A stretch of 64,000 bases of DNA from Dyadobacter beijingensis DSM 21582 (GTDB lineage Bacteria; Bacteroidota; Bacteroidia; Cytophagales; Spirosomataceae), in assembly GCF_000382205.1 (NCBI RefSeq), contig NZ_KB907786.1, forward strand, positions 992,001-1,056,000, in the 5' to 3' direction. The translations under genes and the position numbers were made by a program. Positions 28,983 to 36,677 of this stretch are shown one piece after another (within the stretch, counting starts at the first letter, position 1; the number at the start of each line of letters is the position of its first letter). Below the pieces are notes generated by a model that saw only the letters and a list, made by a program, of their open reading frames with translations, was not told where the DNA came from and did no database searches.

Positions 28983-30677
28983 CTATCGCCCGGCTTCGAT
29001 GAGCGCCTGGGCTGTCTTCTCGGTGTCTCTCGGCGCCGGGGCATTTTTTGCCGCGAACTTGCCATTCGGCCGTACAATGGCGAAGGAAGCAAATTCCAGC
29101 GGGTTGAGGCGGAAAAGCAGGTCCATCGCCTGCGAGTCGTTCATCGACATATGAATGCCTTTCAGCCGGTGCCTCACGATATATTGTCTTAACAGCGCAT
29201 CCGAGCCGGTATAGTCGTAGTCTTCCGCTGCGAGGTGCAGGTAAAGGAACACGACATTTTCGGGTAACCGTGCCTGCAATGCGGGAATGTAATCCAATTC
29301 CTCGCGGCTTTTTGCATCCTGCATGTTCCATTTGACGATGTACACGGTTTTTCCCTTCAAGCCGTCGAGGACGGTATTGAGCCAAGAATTGCCGCGATCG
29401 TTGGATGCTGTGAGGTAATAGCCGGGCAATGCCTGCACGGGCGTCGTGCGTACATCCTTGAACGCGACCAGTTTACGGATATCGGCGCTATCTTTCACTT
29501 CCAGGTTTACGATTTCTTCCAGCGACTGCCGGAACTGCGGAATGCCTGTCCGCGACTGAATGTGCTTGCTCAGCAGCAGTTGCTGCGGATAGGTGTATTT
29601 GAACAGATTTTTGGCCAGGTACCGCACTTTCAGAAACTCCGTGGCCGTGCTATCGTAAAGGTCGGTGTAAATGCGGCTTTCGCGCTCGTAGTTAAACAGC
29701 AGGTTGAGCACCAATTCATTACGGGCAAAAAGCTTGTTCATGAAATCCAGCTCGCCCTTTTCGGCCAGGCCGTTCTCGTGGATCTGGTTCAGGTGCTGGC
29801 GGTCTTCTGCTGACAGGTTTTTGGCATTGTCGCGGATCAGTGCGGCCATGAGTTTCACGGGCAGGGAATTGGTCCGGCTGGGGTTATCGAATTTTTTGCC
29901 TTCCACCATCATATCGGCATAATTGCCGAACCGGTTGGCCCAAATCACCCGCTGGCCCGTCAAGGGCGCTTTGTCCAGGCGTTTCAGGCTGTCGAGCAGG
30001 GCCTTACCGACTTCATATTGGTTGCTCATCGCGTGTTCGTAAAGAATCTGCAATTGTTCCTCGTCCGTAATGGCTTTTACCCATTGATACAGCACCGGCG
30101 AAGCCACCGTATTTTGTGTAGCGGCCTGCACCGATCCCAACCGCAGCTCCCCGCGCCCTTCTGCACTGAACCGTGCATCGGAGCGGCTCTTGTCCCAGAA
30201 TGTTTTGAAAAATTCCGTACCCAGCGTCCGGCTGGCAGTTAGCCGCTGGCTTTCGGCGGCCAGGTATAACGGGTACTGATTATTGGCGTCGGCATTGATG
30301 CCCGCAAAATAGAACAGCTTTTTAGCACGGCCGATGGAATCTCCGTTAAAGGTAATTTCGACCGTACCGGGCGAGCCGAGGAATGTAGTGAATGCCTTTC
30401 CGCCGTAATCCAGGTAGATTTCTTCCTGTGGGAACAAGATCGGCAGCGACACGCGGAAGGTGCCGTCGGCCTGCAAATCGGCCTGCTTGGTCAGTTCCGA
30501 CTGTGGTTGCAGGATGTTATTGCGTGAAAAAGTAATGAACGGGGCCTGGCGGTAAAGCCTGCCGCTGAGGTTATTGATCCGCCCCTTGATGATAAGCGAG
30601 TCGGTAACTGCAAACGACGGAAGCAGGGTACCGAAAAAGAGGGCCGTCAGTATGATGAAGCGCATGCGGGTGAACAT
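28983..30677 (-). CDS. Exported protein with a C-terminal thioredoxin-like fold lacking CxxC
   Basis: A 564-residue protein with a Sec signal (MRFIILTALFFGTLLPSFA or MFTRMRF...). The N-terminal third is beta-rich and resembles the carboxypeptidase-like/DUF4369-type module that precedes TlpA domains in Bacteroidota. The C-terminal ~140 residues read as a TlpA/AhpC-TSA fold: LKGKTVYIVKWNMQD, a helical stretch, VVFLYLHLAAEDYDYTG, then SFAIVRPNGKFAAKNAPAPRDT. The usual CxxC after the first strand is replaced (WNMQDAKSREEL), so thiol-disulphide exchange is unlikely. It starts upstream of the BamA-like gene and has a good promoter. Confidence 0.7.
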   Translation of the reverse strand: MFTRMRFIILTALFFGTLLPSFAVTDSLIIKGRINNLSGRLYRQAPFITFSRNNILQPQSELTKQADLQADGTFRVSLPILFPQEEIYLDYGGKAFTTFLGSPGTVEITFNGDSIGRAKKLFYFAGINADANNQYPLYLAAESQRLTASRTLGTEFFKTFWDKSRSDARFSAEGRGELRLGSVQAATQNTVASPVLYQWVKAITDEEQLQILYEHAMSNQYEVGKALLDSLKRLDKAPLTGQRVIWANRFGNYADMMVEGKKFDNPSRTNSLPVKLMAALIRDNAKNLSAEDRQHLNQIHENGLAEKGELDFMNKLFARNELVLNLLFNYERESRIYTDLYDSTATEFLKVRYLAKNLFKYTYPQQLLLSKHIQSRTGIPQFRQSLEEIVNLEVKDSADIRKLVAFKDVRTTPVQALPGYYLTASNDRGNSWLNTVLDGLKGKTVYIVKWNMQDAKSREELDYIPALQARLPENVVFLYLHLAAEDYDYTGSDALLRQYIVRHRLKGIHMSMNDSQAMDLLFRLNPLEFASFAIVRPNGKFAAKNAPAPRDTEKTAQALIEAGR

Positions 30678-30692
30678 TATATTATTGGTAAC

Positions 30693-30724
30693 GAAAAATA
30701 ACGAGGCTTTTTCATGCTACCAAA
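30693..30724 (-). promoter_or_regulatory. Promoter for the thioredoxin-fold gene
   Basis: The minus strand has TTTG (30721-30724), a 20-bp spacer and TATTTTTC (30693-30700), one base off TAnnTTTG. The start codon follows 16 bp later. Confidence 0.5.
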
Positions 30725-30749
30725 TATGTATGTTATTTACCCGGATGCA

Positions 30750-31292
30750 CTAGGCCCTGTCGGGGTCGTCGGAAGGTTCGAGCGCGGGGCCGTCCTGGTA
30801 GCGTACGTAAATGCCGTGGTACCTTTCCTGCGCATCGTAATCCTTGCGGAGTGGGTGTCCTTCCCAGTCTTCGGGCAGCAGAATGCGGCGCAGATCAGGG
30901 TGGCCTTCGAAGGTAATGCCCATCAGGTCGTACGCCTCGCGCTCGTGCCAGTCGGCCGTGCGCCAGATGTGGCTCACCGTCGGTACCGAGGGCAATGTGC
31001 CGCTGGCAGTATTTCGTGGGAAAATGGTTTTAAGGGTCAAATCCACACCATAGGGAATGGAAGTGAGGTTATAGATGAGCTCCATCGTGTCGGCGGCGGT
31101 ACCATTATCGATGGCCGTAATGCAGGCCAGGTAATCGAAATACAGCCTTTCGTCTTCATACAAAAACCGGCAAACAGCCGCTATTTCGCCCGCCGGGACG
31201 ATCAATGCGGGCTGCGGGTTTTTAGTATCCGGCTGAATGGCCAATGCGGCAAACTGGCCCGTAACGATATCGGTAATTTCCTGGAACGTCAT
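30750..31292 (-). CDS. nuoC: NADH-quinone oxidoreductase subunit C
   Basis: The 180-residue 30-kDa subunit of respiratory complex I, part of the peripheral arm. The signature [19 protein letters not shown] (about 113-131) is the family motif, followed by [19 protein letters not shown]. It is 5 bp downstream of nuoB, so translationally linked. NuoD does not follow; the next genes are a thioredoxin-fold protein and a BamA-like barrel, so the rest of complex I is encoded elsewhere. Confidence 0.95.
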   Translation of the reverse strand: MTFQEITDIVTGQFAALAIQPDTKNPQPALIVPAGEIAAVCRFLYEDERLYFDYLACITAIDNGTAADTMELIYNLTSIPYGVDLTLKTIFPRNTASGTLPSVPTVSHIWRTADWHEREAYDLMGITFEGHPDLRRILLPEDWEGHPLRKDYDAQERYHGIYVRYQDGPALEPSDDPDRA

Positions 31293-31297
31293 AAGAA

Positions 31298-31828
31298 TTA
31301 GGATAAAACGGCTTTCTGGTCTGCGGCTTCCATTTCGAGGAACAGCTCAGGCACCGCTTCCTGCTTGCCGCGGATTTTTTCCTGCAATTTCATAAAGCCG
31401 CCGATCAGCGCCTCTGGCCGGGGCGGGCAGCCGGGCACATACACATCCACGGGAATAATGCGGTCGACGCCCTTCACCACGTGGTAACCATGCTCCCAGT
31501 AAGGCCCGCCGCAGTTGGAGCAGCTGCCCATCGAGATCACGTAGCGAGGTTCCGGCATTTGTTCGTACAGGCGGCGGATGCGGTCGGCCATTTTAAATGT
31601 CACCGTGCCGGCTACGATCATCACGTCCGACTGCCTTGGCGAAGGCCGGGGCATGATCCCGAAGCGTTCGAGATCGTAGTTGGCCGCGTAGGTCGCCATC
31701 ATTTCAATGGCACAGCAGGCAAGCCCGAAGCCCATCGGCCACAACGACGACAGCCGGGCCCAGTTCATCAGGTCCTCCGCATTGGTCAGGATAATGCCGC
31801 CGTCGCCGGTTTTGATACGTTCACTCAT
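31298..31828 (-). CDS. nuoB: NADH-quinone oxidoreductase subunit B
   Basis: The 176-residue subunit carrying iron-sulfur cluster N2 of complex I. All four cluster ligands are present: Cys38-Cys39 (GLACCAIE), Cys103 ([10 protein letters not shown]) and Cys134 ([10 protein letters not shown]). A -7 box upstream suggests that nuoBC is its own unit, separate from nuoA 1.4 kb further upstream. Length is normal. Confidence 0.96.
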   Translation of the reverse strand: MSERIKTGDGGIILTNAEDLMNWARLSSLWPMGFGLACCAIEMMATYAANYDLERFGIMPRPSPRQSDVMIVAGTVTFKMADRIRRLYEQMPEPRYVISMGSCSNCGGPYWEHGYHVVKGVDRIIPVDVYVPGCPPRPEALIGGFMKLQEKIRGKQEAVPELFLEMEAADQKAVLS

Positions 31829-31889
31829 GAATATTTTCTGGAAGCCTCAATTTGGTACGGATATTGCTTAGTAATGCAAGATCCTGCTG

Positions 31890-31897
31890 CAAAACTA
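31890..31897 (-). promoter_or_regulatory. Candidate -7 box (TAGTTTTG) for nuoB
   Basis: An exact TAnnTTTG match 62 bp before the nuoB ATG, the same octamer as before nuoA. Confidence 0.45.
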
Positions 31898-31961
31898 ACC
31901 ATATTTGGCAAGAAACGGTTTCAGGGGGCGTTACAAAACAAACACAGCAAACTTCAACTAT

Positions 31962-32705
31962 ATGAGACACAAATTACTCCTCAGTTTCCTCTTTTCGGCC
32001 TTTTGCATCGGAGCTGCATCCGCCCAGAGCGATTCTACGGTCCGCATTTTCAAAACCGGAATGGCCATTTACGCCGAATTCGGCCTGCTGCCCAACAACA
32101 AGGCCCTGCGCGATGAGCTTTCGCGCCTTCAGGTGAAGCCGTTCACGTCATTTATGGGCAACCTCGTACTCGCCCGCCGCACCGAGTCCGATAAATGGTT
32201 CTCCGAAGCCCGGCTCATCCTGATGAACAGCACCAATTACACTTCCGATCGCAATGAAAGAAAGGCGTATCTCAACGGGTTCGGGGTTGGCACCGATGGC
32301 GGCCCGAAACTTGTCAACAATGCACGATGGAATGTGACGATCCCGATCGGCGCCGATTTTATGCTCTATCGCATGAATATCAAAAGCAACAGTTCCGTGA
32401 CGGCGCAGCAATTGCTCAATAACCCGTCGGCATACCAGGCCGTGAAACTTTACACGGCCAATATCAACCTGCACGGCGGTATCGGCGTGGATTACAAGAT
32501 GGATTTTTTACCCAAAATACACGAAAAGGTGTACCTGAGCGGCAAGCTGACTTATCACCAGCCCATTTTGGGAAGAAGAAAATGGAAGGGCGACAATGTG
32601 ACCGTCGACGATCTTTCACGCCTGAAAGTCAATCAGATATATGCACAGATCGGATTCGTGTTTTTCCCGCGCCCGCATATGAAAAAGTGGACGGGAATGC
32701 ATTAA
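31962..32705 (+). CDS. Outer-membrane beta-barrel-like protein of unknown function
   Basis: A 247-residue protein with a Sec signal (MRHKLLLSFLFSAFCIGAASA, cleavage before QSDST); the start is placed at this Met because the upstream in-frame residues are not signal-like. The body has alternating strands (RIFKTGMAIYAEFGLLP, KVYLSGKLTYHQPILG, IYAQIGFVFFPRP) consistent with an outer-membrane barrel. I do not recognise the family. It lies on the opposite strand between nuoA and nuoB and is convergent with the HTH gene, with the stops only 2 bp apart. Confidence 0.75.
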   Translation: MRHKLLLSFLFSAFCIGAASAQSDSTVRIFKTGMAIYAEFGLLPNNKALRDELSRLQVKPFTSFMGNLVLARRTESDKWFSEARLILMNSTNYTSDRNERKAYLNGFGVGTDGGPKLVNNARWNVTIPIGADFMLYRMNIKSNSSVTAQQLLNNPSAYQAVKLYTANINLHGGIGVDYKMDFLPKIHEKVYLSGKLTYHQPILGRRKWKGDNVTVDDLSRLKVNQIYAQIGFVFFPRPHMKKWTGMH

Positions 32706-32707
32706 GG

Positions 32708-33037
32708 TTACGAGCCTCTTTTCTCGGCGAGCAGCACGCGCAGCTGGTTTTCAAGGATTTTGATGTACGTGTCCTTGTCCATTTCGTTGAGCGATTCGGG
32801 CGAGAACTGACCTGCCGGGACGGCTAGCTCATGAACCGGCCGGTTGGCCATCAGGCCCGGAACGGTGCTGCCCAGCACGAGGGAGATTTGTTTCAGCAAA
32901 TCGGCAGTAGGGTCTGTCCGGCCGGTTTCAATGTCAGAATATAGTTCTTCACTGATGCCGAGCGAGGATGCCATGTAAGCAACTGAAAAGCCTTTGCTTT
33001 CCCGTTTCGCGCGCAGTTTTTTTGCGAGAGCCTCCAT
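32708..33037 (-). CDS. XRE-family helix-turn-helix regulator
   Basis: A 109-residue protein with an N-terminal Cro/C1-type HTH: LAKKLRAKRESKGFSVAYMA, then SLGISEELYSDIETGRTDPT and LLKQISLVLG. A C-terminal helix of about 30 residues (ESLNEMDKDTYIKILENQ) probably dimerises. It lies between the barrel gene and nuoA on the nuo strand. Its target is unknown; control of the neighbouring nuo genes is a guess from position only. Confidence 0.88.
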   Translation of the reverse strand: MEALAKKLRAKRESKGFSVAYMASSLGISEELYSDIETGRTDPTADLLKQISLVLGSTVPGLMANRPVHELAVPAGQFSPESLNEMDKDTYIKILENQLRVLLAEKRGS

Positions 33038-33234
33038 ATGTTGTTGTTGATGATGAAAGAATCAGCAGTTAACCCGAAAGTCGACAATTTTCTATTAACT
33101 ATCAATATAATTCGATAAAACAAATCTGCCAATTGGTAATTTATACTTCTGGTTATCAGAATGTTGTACAAATGGTGAGTAGAAATACTATGGGTGCGGT
33201 AGCATAGGTACGGCCAGGAAAAGTAGTTGGAATG

Positions 33235-33702
33235 CTACTTTTTGTAGCGTTCGTTGACCTTGGCATACAGGTCTGCGGGGACCGGGGATTTAACTTCGGG
33301 TATTTGTGGCTTGGGCAGTACCCAATCGAGGTAGCCCTTCGCCCAGGCGTAGGCGAGGCCGAAAATAAGGATGCCGATGAACACGGTCATTTCGCCCATC
33401 GCGAACCAGCCCCATTGCCCGTTGGTTTGCTCGATCAGCTCTTCGTTCCCGAATACTACCGACCAGGGAAAAAGGAAGAGCAACTCCACTTCGAAAAGTA
33501 CGAAAATGAGTGCCACGACGTAAAAACGGACGTTGAACTGAATGTTCGCATTGCCCAGCGGCTCCTCACCCGACTCGTAGGTTGTCAGTTTTTCCTCGTT
33601 CGGTTTGTGCGGGCGAAGGAACTTCGCAATGGTCAGCATCAGGCCGAGCAGGATGAGCGCGGCAATAATGAAGAGCAGGATATAACCGAAGTCGGTAAGC
33701 AT
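33235..33702 (-). CDS. nuoA: NADH-quinone oxidoreductase subunit A
   Basis: The 155-residue membrane subunit A of complex I with three helices (about 5-25, 62-82, 100-120). The conserved TTYESGEEPLGNANIQFNVR loop is diagnostic. The start is MLTDFGYI; an upstream in-frame Met adds only charged residues. It is separated from nuoB by a divergent barrel gene and an HTH gene, an unusual layout, because nuoA is normally directly upstream of nuoB. The C-terminal tail beyond residue 125 is longer than usual and polar. Confidence 0.93.
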   Translation of the reverse strand: MLTDFGYILLFIIAALILLGLMLTIAKFLRPHKPNEEKLTTYESGEEPLGNANIQFNVRFYVVALIFVLFEVELLFLFPWSVVFGNEELIEQTNGQWGWFAMGEMTVFIGILIFGLAYAWAKGYLDWVLPKPQIPEVKSPVPADLYAKVNERYKK

Positions 33703-33723
33703 GGGTAAGGTGCCAGTTTTATG

Positions 33724-33731
33724 CAAAACTA
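33724..33731 (-). promoter_or_regulatory. Candidate -7 box (TAGTTTTG) for nuoA
   Basis: An exact TAnnTTTG match 22 bp before the start codon, in the 63 bp between the TauE gene and nuoA. Confidence 0.4.
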
Positions 33732-33765
33732 GGTAAAATGCGCAGGAAATATGCAGAAAGGGCGA

Positions 33766-34647
33766 TTAAATGCTCAGCAGGATGGTACGGATGCTCAGGC
33801 CGATCACCAGCACACCCACGATCAGCATCAGCGGTTTACGTTTGATCTTACCGACGAGCATCGCGCCGAAAGGGGCAGCCATTACTCCGCCTACAATGAG
33901 GCCCAGCACGACTTTCCAGCTATCTACGCCCGTAAAAAGCATGAATGTGATCCCGCTCGCGAACGCCACCGCAAACTCCGCCGCATTCACAGAACCGATG
34001 GTGTAGCGCGGGTCGCGGCCCTGGCCGAGCAGGGTGGAAGTGACGATAGGCCCCCAGCCGCCGCCCCCGATCGAATCGAGGAAGCCGCCCGCCGCGGCGA
34101 GGATGCTGATGCGTTTCGTTTTATTCTTCACGAAGGTTTTCTGCAATGCCTTGCGGATGATGATCACGCCAAGTACCAGCATGTAAAATGCGATGAATGG
34201 CTTGATAAAGTTGCCGTCGATGACGTCGGAAAGCAGATAAGCGCCTGTAATGGAGCCCAGTACGCCGGGTATCAGCAGGCTCTTAAAGAGTTTTTTATTG
34301 ATATTTTTGAAACGGAAATGCGAGATGGCGGAAGCGCCGGTCGTAAACATTTCGGCAAAATGCACGCTGGCACTGCTTACCGCCGGCGTAACGCCCAGGC
34401 TCAGCAGAAATGAATTGGAAGTGACGCCGTAAGCCATTCCCAAAGCCCCGTCCACAAGCTGCGCCGCCAATCCTACCAGCACGTATAATGCGAACTCGCC
34501 CGTCAGGAAGCCGGTCACTTCCTCGGTGGAAATCGTAATGACCCCGTTGGTGATAAGCAATCCGAGCAGCAGCAAAATGGCCGCAGCCGGAACGATATAC
34601 CAGGTCGGCGACGAGGGCAGTTTGAGGGAAAGCACTTTGGCGAGCAT
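33766..34647 (-). CDS. TauE/SafE-family sulfite/organosulfonate exporter-like permease
   Basis: A 293-residue membrane protein with about eight helices in two repeats. The repeat hallmark GLAAQLVDGALGMAYGV and the second-half GGFLDSIGGGGWGPIVTSTLL (around residue 190) are typical of TauE/SafE permeases (PF01925), which move sulfite, sulfonates or related anions. No sulfur genes are adjacent, so the substrate is open. Two -7 boxes (TATTTTTG and TAGTTTTG) lie at 34683-34699, upstream. Confidence 0.85.
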   Translation of the reverse strand: MLAKVLSLKLPSSPTWYIVPAAAILLLLGLLITNGVITISTEEVTGFLTGEFALYVLVGLAAQLVDGALGMAYGVTSNSFLLSLGVTPAVSSASVHFAEMFTTGASAISHFRFKNINKKLFKSLLIPGVLGSITGAYLLSDVIDGNFIKPFIAFYMLVLGVIIIRKALQKTFVKNKTKRISILAAAGGFLDSIGGGGWGPIVTSTLLGQGRDPRYTIGSVNAAEFAVAFASGITFMLFTGVDSWKVVLGLIVGGVMAAPFGAMLVGKIKRKPLMLIVGVLVIGLSIRTILLSI

Positions 34648-34682
34648 TACGGCGAATTTTAGAATTTTGGAATATCAGGTTA

Positions 34683-34699
34683 CAAAAATAGCAAAACTA
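34683..34699 (-). promoter_or_regulatory. Overlapping -7 boxes (TATTTTTG, TAGTTTTG) for the TauE/SafE gene
   Basis: Two exact TAnnTTTG matches, at 34683-34690 and 34692-34699, lie 36-52 bp before the start codon. Confidence 0.4.
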
Positions 34700-34800
34700 T
34701 TTAATCTACGTAATTGATAGATTATTAAATTTTGCTTAAAGCCTGCTGGTTGCCGCGATGTTCATGGCTCATTTACCCCTCAAATCGTCACGTGGAATGT

Positions 34801-34851
34801 TGCATTCAACGAATTTGGCTAAATACGTTGCATGCATTCAACCAATTTAGC
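34801..34851. repeat. Two 19-bp direct repeats, 32-bp period, with inverted GGCTAAAT/ATTTAGCC
   Basis: TGCATTCAACGAATTTGGC (34801-34819) and TGCATTCAACCAATTTAGC (34833-34851) differ at two bases. GGCTAAAT at 34817-34824 also pairs with ATTTAGCC further on, so on the minus strand it may act as the nitrilase terminator. The rest of 34648-34853 shows no gene. Confidence 0.5.
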
Positions 34852-34853
34852 CC

Positions 34854-35795
34854 TTACAACCAAACCACTTTCTGTTCCGAGACATGCCCCTGTCCGATAA
34901 TATCCCGATACAGTTCCGGCCGTCGGGCCTGGATGTAGCGGTGACCGCCGGCGCGTTCCAGTTTTTCTGGGGTGAGGGTGGCGATGGTGAAGTCGTTGCC
35001 GAGTCGGCGGCATTCGGCGATGATGTCTCCGTAGGGATCGAGGATCATCGAGCAGCCGTTTTTGAGCTGGTCGTGGTCCATGCCGATGGGATTGGAGAAA
35101 ATGGCGTAAACGGCATTGTCGTAGGCGCGGGCCGGCAGCCATTTCATGAGCCATGCGCGGCCTTTGAGCCCGTCGAATTCCTGGCGCAGGGAAGTTGGGT
35201 CGGCTTCGCGGTTGTGCCAGAGCTCCGGATCCACGAAACCGGCGCCGGGGCGCGTGGAGGGCGTACACATGGTCACGTGCGGCATGAAAATGATGTCGGC
35301 GCCGAGTAGTTTCGTGGCGCGCACATTTTCGATGATATTGTTGTCGTAGCAGATCAGCATGCTGCATTTCCAGCCGAAGAGGTCGAAAATTACGTATTGA
35401 TCTCCGGGCGTGAGGTGCGGATTGATGAAAGGGTGCAGCTTACGGTATTTGGCTATGAGGCCGTTTTTGTCGACGCAAACGTATGCTTTGTACATTTTGT
35501 CGTCTGCATCTTTTTCAAAGAGTCCGGCCAGCACCACGATGTTGTGCCCGGCGGCGATGTCCTGCAATGTGCGGATACTCGGACCATCGGGAATGAGTTC
35601 GGCGACTTCGAGCAGTTGTTCTTCGGACAACTGCCGGGCGAATGTGTAGCCCGTCACAGAGCATTCGTGAAATGCGATGACCTGCGCGCCTTCCCGGGAC
35701 GCGTCGCCGGCCATCCGGCGCATCACGCCCAGGTTATACTCTTTGTCGCCGCTTCTGTTTTCGAATTGGGCAGTAGCAATTTTGATCGGTTCCAT
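34854..35795 (-). CDS. Nitrilase-superfamily carbon-nitrogen hydrolase
   Basis: A 313-residue hydrolase. The catalytic triad is complete: Glu44 (AFHECSVTGY), Lys119 (AKYRKLHP) and Cys149 (MLICYDNNI). The overall pattern is that of aliphatic amidases/N-carbamoyl-D-amino acid hydrolase or beta-ureidopropionase-like enzymes in the superfamily, which cleave amide or nitrile bonds. No signal peptide, so it is cytoplasmic. It is 72 bp downstream of the AraC gene on the same strand, and may be the last gene of the thiamine operon's strand, although a link to thiamine is not established. Confidence 0.85.
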   Translation of the reverse strand: MEPIKIATAQFENRSGDKEYNLGVMRRMAGDASREGAQVIAFHECSVTGYTFARQLSEEQLLEVAELIPDGPSIRTLQDIAAGHNIVVLAGLFEKDADDKMYKAYVCVDKNGLIAKYRKLHPFINPHLTPGDQYVIFDLFGWKCSMLICYDNNIIENVRATKLLGADIIFMPHVTMCTPSTRPGAGFVDPELWHNREADPTSLRQEFDGLKGRAWLMKWLPARAYDNAVYAIFSNPIGMDHDQLKNGCSMILDPYGDIIAECRRLGNDFTIATLTPEKLERAGGHRYIQARRPELYRDIIGQGHVSEQKVVWL

Positions 35796-35867
35796 AGCTG
35801 ATTTTTTTAATCAAAACTACATCCTGGAATATAAGATGTATTGTACAAACCCGACGAAGGGAAAAAA

Positions 35868-36674
35868 CTACCGGCTGATTTGGATCAGGTTGGCAGCCAG
35901 GAGGTCGTGGGGACCGAGGTATTGTCCGGGCGTAAGGCCCGAAAGATTTTTCATCTCGCGGATGAGATGTGCCTGATCGAAGAAACCCGATTCGCACGCC
36001 ACGCCCGCGAGGGACAGGCCGGCGGGTTTTCGGCGCAGCATTTTCAGCGCGTACTGCATGCGCGCAATGCCTGCGTAGCGCTTGGGCGAAATCCCGATGT
36101 GTGCTTCAAATTTGCGCTGCAACTGCCGCTCGGTAACCCCTGAAAGCCGGGCCAGACGCGCCACGGGCATCAGGCCATGCTCCTTGTGAATGAGCGAAAT
36201 AGCATTCGCGATCAGCGCGTCGGCGGAGCCCGAACCCTGCATTTGGGACAACAAAAAGCGCTCTGCGGCGTGTATTTTATCAAAAATTGTGACGGAATTC
36301 GCGATTTCATCGGTTATCGAACCCGCATTGTAACGAAACAGCTCGTCGCAGCCGATGATCCGGTTCCGCAGCTCGGAAGCGGGCATCTGGCACAATGCGG
36401 CGGCGCCAAACGGGTAGAGTACCGCAATGAGCAGGCGGATCCGGCCATTCGCCCGGACATTCCGGAAGGTATCCAGCTGGCCGTAGAGGAAGCCGGCGGG
36501 CAGCAATGCGGTACCGGGGCCGGTTTCATATTGGTAGGAAAGCGCGTCGCCGTAGTTAAAGACAATGCCGGTATTCCCGTCCGAGAAAATGCGCATCATG
36601 GCATGCCGGTCGCTTTCGATGACCAGGAAATGTCGGACGATGCCGGAGAGCGGGAATGCCGGGTTGATTTGCAT
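35868..36674 (-). CDS. AraC-family transcriptional regulator
   Basis: A 268-residue regulator. The N-terminal ~130 residues resemble the DUF6597-type sensing domain (FSDGNTGIVFNYGDALSY, LLPAGFLYGQLD). The C-terminal AraC DNA-binding domain has LARLSGVTERQLQRKFEAHIGISPKRY and the second HTH LAGVACESGFFDQAHLIREMKNLSGLTPGQYL. It begins 3 bp after the stop of the MoeB/ThiF-rhodanese gene, so it is translated with the thiamine operon. The effector and targets are unknown. Confidence 0.88.
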   Translation of the reverse strand: MQINPAFPLSGIVRHFLVIESDRHAMMRIFSDGNTGIVFNYGDALSYQYETGPGTALLPAGFLYGQLDTFRNVRANGRIRLLIAVLYPFGAAALCQMPASELRNRIIGCDELFRYNAGSITDEIANSVTIFDKIHAAERFLLSQMQGSGSADALIANAISLIHKEHGLMPVARLARLSGVTERQLQRKFEAHIGISPKRYAGIARMQYALKMLRRKPAGLSLAGVACESGFFDQAHLIREMKNLSGLTPGQYLGPHDLLAANLIQISR

Positions 36675-36677
36675 GAT

